Source: J027 sp965215855 (GTDB lineage Bacteria > Chloroflexota > Anaerolineae > Aggregatilineales > J027). Taken from it: a stretch of DNA of 64,000 bases. The notes below the pieces were generated by a model. It was not told the origin of the DNA. It was given only the letters and a program-made list of their open reading frames with translations, and did not search any database. The stretch lies in contig CBDCER010000003.1 in NCBI GenBank assembly GCA_965215855.1, positions 1,984,001 to 2,048,000 of the forward strand. The letters run 5' to 3'. The position numbers were made by a program, and so were the translations under genes. This document shows positions 62,220 through 64,000 of this stretch, one piece after another. Numbering within the stretch: the stretch's first letter is position 1; each line of letters begins with the position of its first letter.

Positions 62220-64000
62220 TTATGCTTCAGCCAGGCCTTCCTGTAAACGATCATAGGTCCAACTGACATCAGCAGCGAAGGGATAGTCATAGGATTGTCC
62301 CCAATACGCCAGCCATTCATACACCTGCAATGCCGCAGGTTGTTGTCCGGTCATAATATAAATGCGGCCCAACAGGTAGTAAGTATCGGCCGTCTCACGA
62401 ATCGCCGCCACCCCCTGCATTCGTTCCAACATGGAATCAAGTGTCGCAGCGTCTTCATCGGTCAGGCTCTCTAGATCAAAATCGAATAGATCAGGGCCAT
62501 TTGCTGCATCGTCTATCCCCAATTTTTCCTTCGAGAAGGCAATGAACTCGGCCTCGACGCGGTAGAACAGGGCATCGGCATATTCCGGCGAGTCGGCATC
62601 CAAACTAGCGAGGATTTCTTCAGTCAGCAGTTCATTGATAACGACGGCTTCGTAACTGGCGGTATTGTAGTCGTTACGGGGACAGCGTGCGCCGAAGAGA
62701 CAAGCCTGTCGCCAAGTAAATACTTCCTGCAGGAGCAGATCAATTTGGTTGGGAGCTTCTGCACGCAATTGTACATAAATGGCATGAGCTGTCGCGTAGT
62801 CGCCGGTGTTGAGAGCAATCTCGATCTGGGTTGTAGCCCATTGGGCGGCATTGCCTTGATCCAATGCAATGAGCGTGTCCAGATCTTCACCCGCCTTATC
62901 CCAATCGCGCCGTCCCGTGTAGATTTCAACGCGCAAGGCATAAGCTCGTTGGAGTGCCTCGGTATCACGGTTGGCATCGTCGAGCGTATTTTGGGAATCA
63001 ATCAGTTTGTTAAGCAGGTAGAGTGCCTGATCCGGATTGCCTTCGCGCAACCGTGCCTCGGCCAGTAATGCATGGCCCATCGCAGAGCCAGGGTAGAATT
63101 CCAGATAGTATTCAGCGAAGGTAGCAGCCGTCCCGTAGCGAACAATACGCCGTTCTGGGCGCGTAGCCTCTTCAGCCAGACTCAAATAAGCCACAACGCG
63201 CTTTTGCAGGGCAAGTTCGGACACAGGATCAACATAAAGGGCTGTCGAAACATAAACTAGGGCAGCATCCGGATCGCCTAATGCCAGTTCAATATCAGCC
63301 AGACCCAACAACAAAATCAAGTTGCCAGCATTACGCTCGTTGGCTTCCAGGGCATCTTCTAAGACACGGCGTGCACCGTCGAGATTCCCCTGCTCCAGGT
63401 AAATTTTTGCCAATGTATCCGCAGCCTGGACAATCGCCGGATCAGTCGCCAGGGCCGCCTCACAATCTACTGCTGCACTCCCTAACTCAGCAGGGTTGAT
63501 ATTCAAACCACGTTGGTATTTCACAAAACACAGCCCGGCTGTTAGCAATGCCGACTCTTGACAGGAATTTGTCCCCTGCGGGCGTTCAGCAGCCAGGGCA
63601 TCGCGCAGGAGGCGCTCGGCAGCGTCCAAATCACTCCGCCGCCCGCTCATCGCCATCCCAACTGCATCATAATAGTATGTTTCTTCATAGCAGTGTAAAG
63701 ATTGTGAAACACGAATTGATTCCGAAATTTCGCTAACCTGCTCATAATCACTAACTGAGAAAAAGGCCACAGCAGTATTCATGCTACTCCCCGCACCAGA
63801 AAAACGCGGATATACAATAGTGGCAGTGGGATTTACCGCAGCTGCGTCACCGGGCCGCAAGCCGACTGGTGTTGGAAAAACAAGTGCGTTTTCTTGCAAA
63901 TCCTCTGGTACCGGTGTATTGGGGTTCTGCGTTGGAATGAGCGTGTTAGTCGGAGTGAGGCTAATAATAACCTCCGCACGTCGGACCTGCTCGGTTGCAT
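62220..64000 (-). CDS. TPR-repeat protein (cut by window edge)
   Basis: Minus strand; the frame is open through the window edge at 64000, so the N-terminus is missing. About 593 codons visible. The start of the visible part is Thr/Pro/Asn-rich (SLTPTNTLIPTQNPNTPVP), a linker between a lost N-terminal part and the repeats. From about 62900 to 63750 it holds TPR-like helices, for example AADTLAKIYLEQGNLDGAR and LLLGLADIELALGDPDAAL. Such domains bind proteins. A TTG at 63899 could start a shorter form but the frame before it is open and in-family. Convergent to the tmRNA terminator. Confidence 0.82.
   Translation of the reverse strand, partial: ATEQVRRAEVIISLTPTNTLIPTQNPNTPVPEDLQENALVFPTPVGLRPGDAAAVNPTATIVYPRFSGAGSSMNTAVAFFSVSDYEQVSEISESIRVSQSLHCYEETYYYDAVGMAMSGRRSDLDAAERLLRDALAAERPQGTNSCQESALLTAGLCFVKYQRGLNINPAELGSAAVDCEAALATDPAIVQAADTLAKIYLEQGNLDGARRVLEDALEANERNAGNLILLLGLADIELALGDPDAALVYVSTALYVDPVSELALQKRVVAYLSLAEEATRPERRIVRYGTAATFAEYYLEFYPGSAMGHALLAEARLREGNPDQALYLLNKLIDSQNTLDDANRDTEALQRAYALRVEIYTGRRDWDKAGEDLDTLIALDQGNAAQWATTQIEIALNTGDYATAHAIYVQLRAEAPNQIDLLLQEVFTWRQACLFGARCPRNDYNTASYEAVVINELLTEEILASLDADSPEYADALFYRVEAEFIAFSKEKLGIDDAANGPDLFDFDLESLTDEDAATLDSMLERMQGVAAIRETADTYYLLGRIYIMTGQQPAALQVYEWLAYWGQSYDYPFAADVSWTYDRLQEGLAEA

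Overview
The window looks like a chromosomal segment from a Chloroflexota bacterium, probably an Anaerolineae-type lineage. This rests on gene content rather than a marker tree: LSDAT/SLOG, DUF4013 and DUF6391-type proteins, a membrane-anchored Cys-rich protein of a type I associate with that group, very large MalT- and AfsR-like regulators with BTAD domains, secreted pre-peptidase (PPC) repeat proteins and a dense insertion-sequence (IS) load. The GC content looks close to 50 percent.

Layout. 1-5792 is mostly housekeeping: a truncated glucose/sorbosone dehydrogenase, an LSDAT protein, hisS, the infC-rpmI-rplT operon and a SpoU methyltransferase. 5861-10668 holds a radical SAM gene and a tandem pair of small secreted SH3-like genes, split by an IS982-type element that is itself split by an ISKra4-type element. 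11179-20325 is an eight-gene catabolic operon: peptide-type ABC importer, carbon-nitrogen hydrolase, class III aminotransferase and aldehyde dehydrogenase. A divergent MalT-like regulator (20427-23615) faces it. 23847-34691 carries a methyltransferase, a sugar epimerase with a membrane glycosyltransferase-like protein, secreted proteins, a degenerate HAD protein and an AfsR-like regulator.

34729-44346 is an IS graveyard around a DEAD-box helicase gene. It holds an IS1182-type element split by an IS110-type element, an ISKra4 remnant, an IS200-type Y1 transposase split by an IS5-type element, a DDE_Tnp_4 element split by a short MITE-like insert, and a second ISKra4 copy that looks identical to the first. 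Target duplications and restored reading frames let most of these nested insertions be ordered. The IS110 element is the highlight: its 5' non-coding region contains four short guides, in order, that match its actual target and its own ends, as expected for a bridge RNA.

44417-47046 encodes surface-polysaccharide functions (RmlD and two GT2 enzymes). 47053-52367 encodes an acyltransferase, a pseudouridine synthase and two secreted PPC-repeat proteins. 52603-61538 holds lon, a response regulator, a PHP-AlbA_2 protein, a GT39-like membrane enzyme, two membrane proteins and threonine dehydratase. The window ends with the tmRNA gene and a TPR-protein gene cut by the right edge.

No CRISPR array, rRNA gene or tRNA gene was seen. 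Function calls come from reading motifs in translated sequence; no database search was run.
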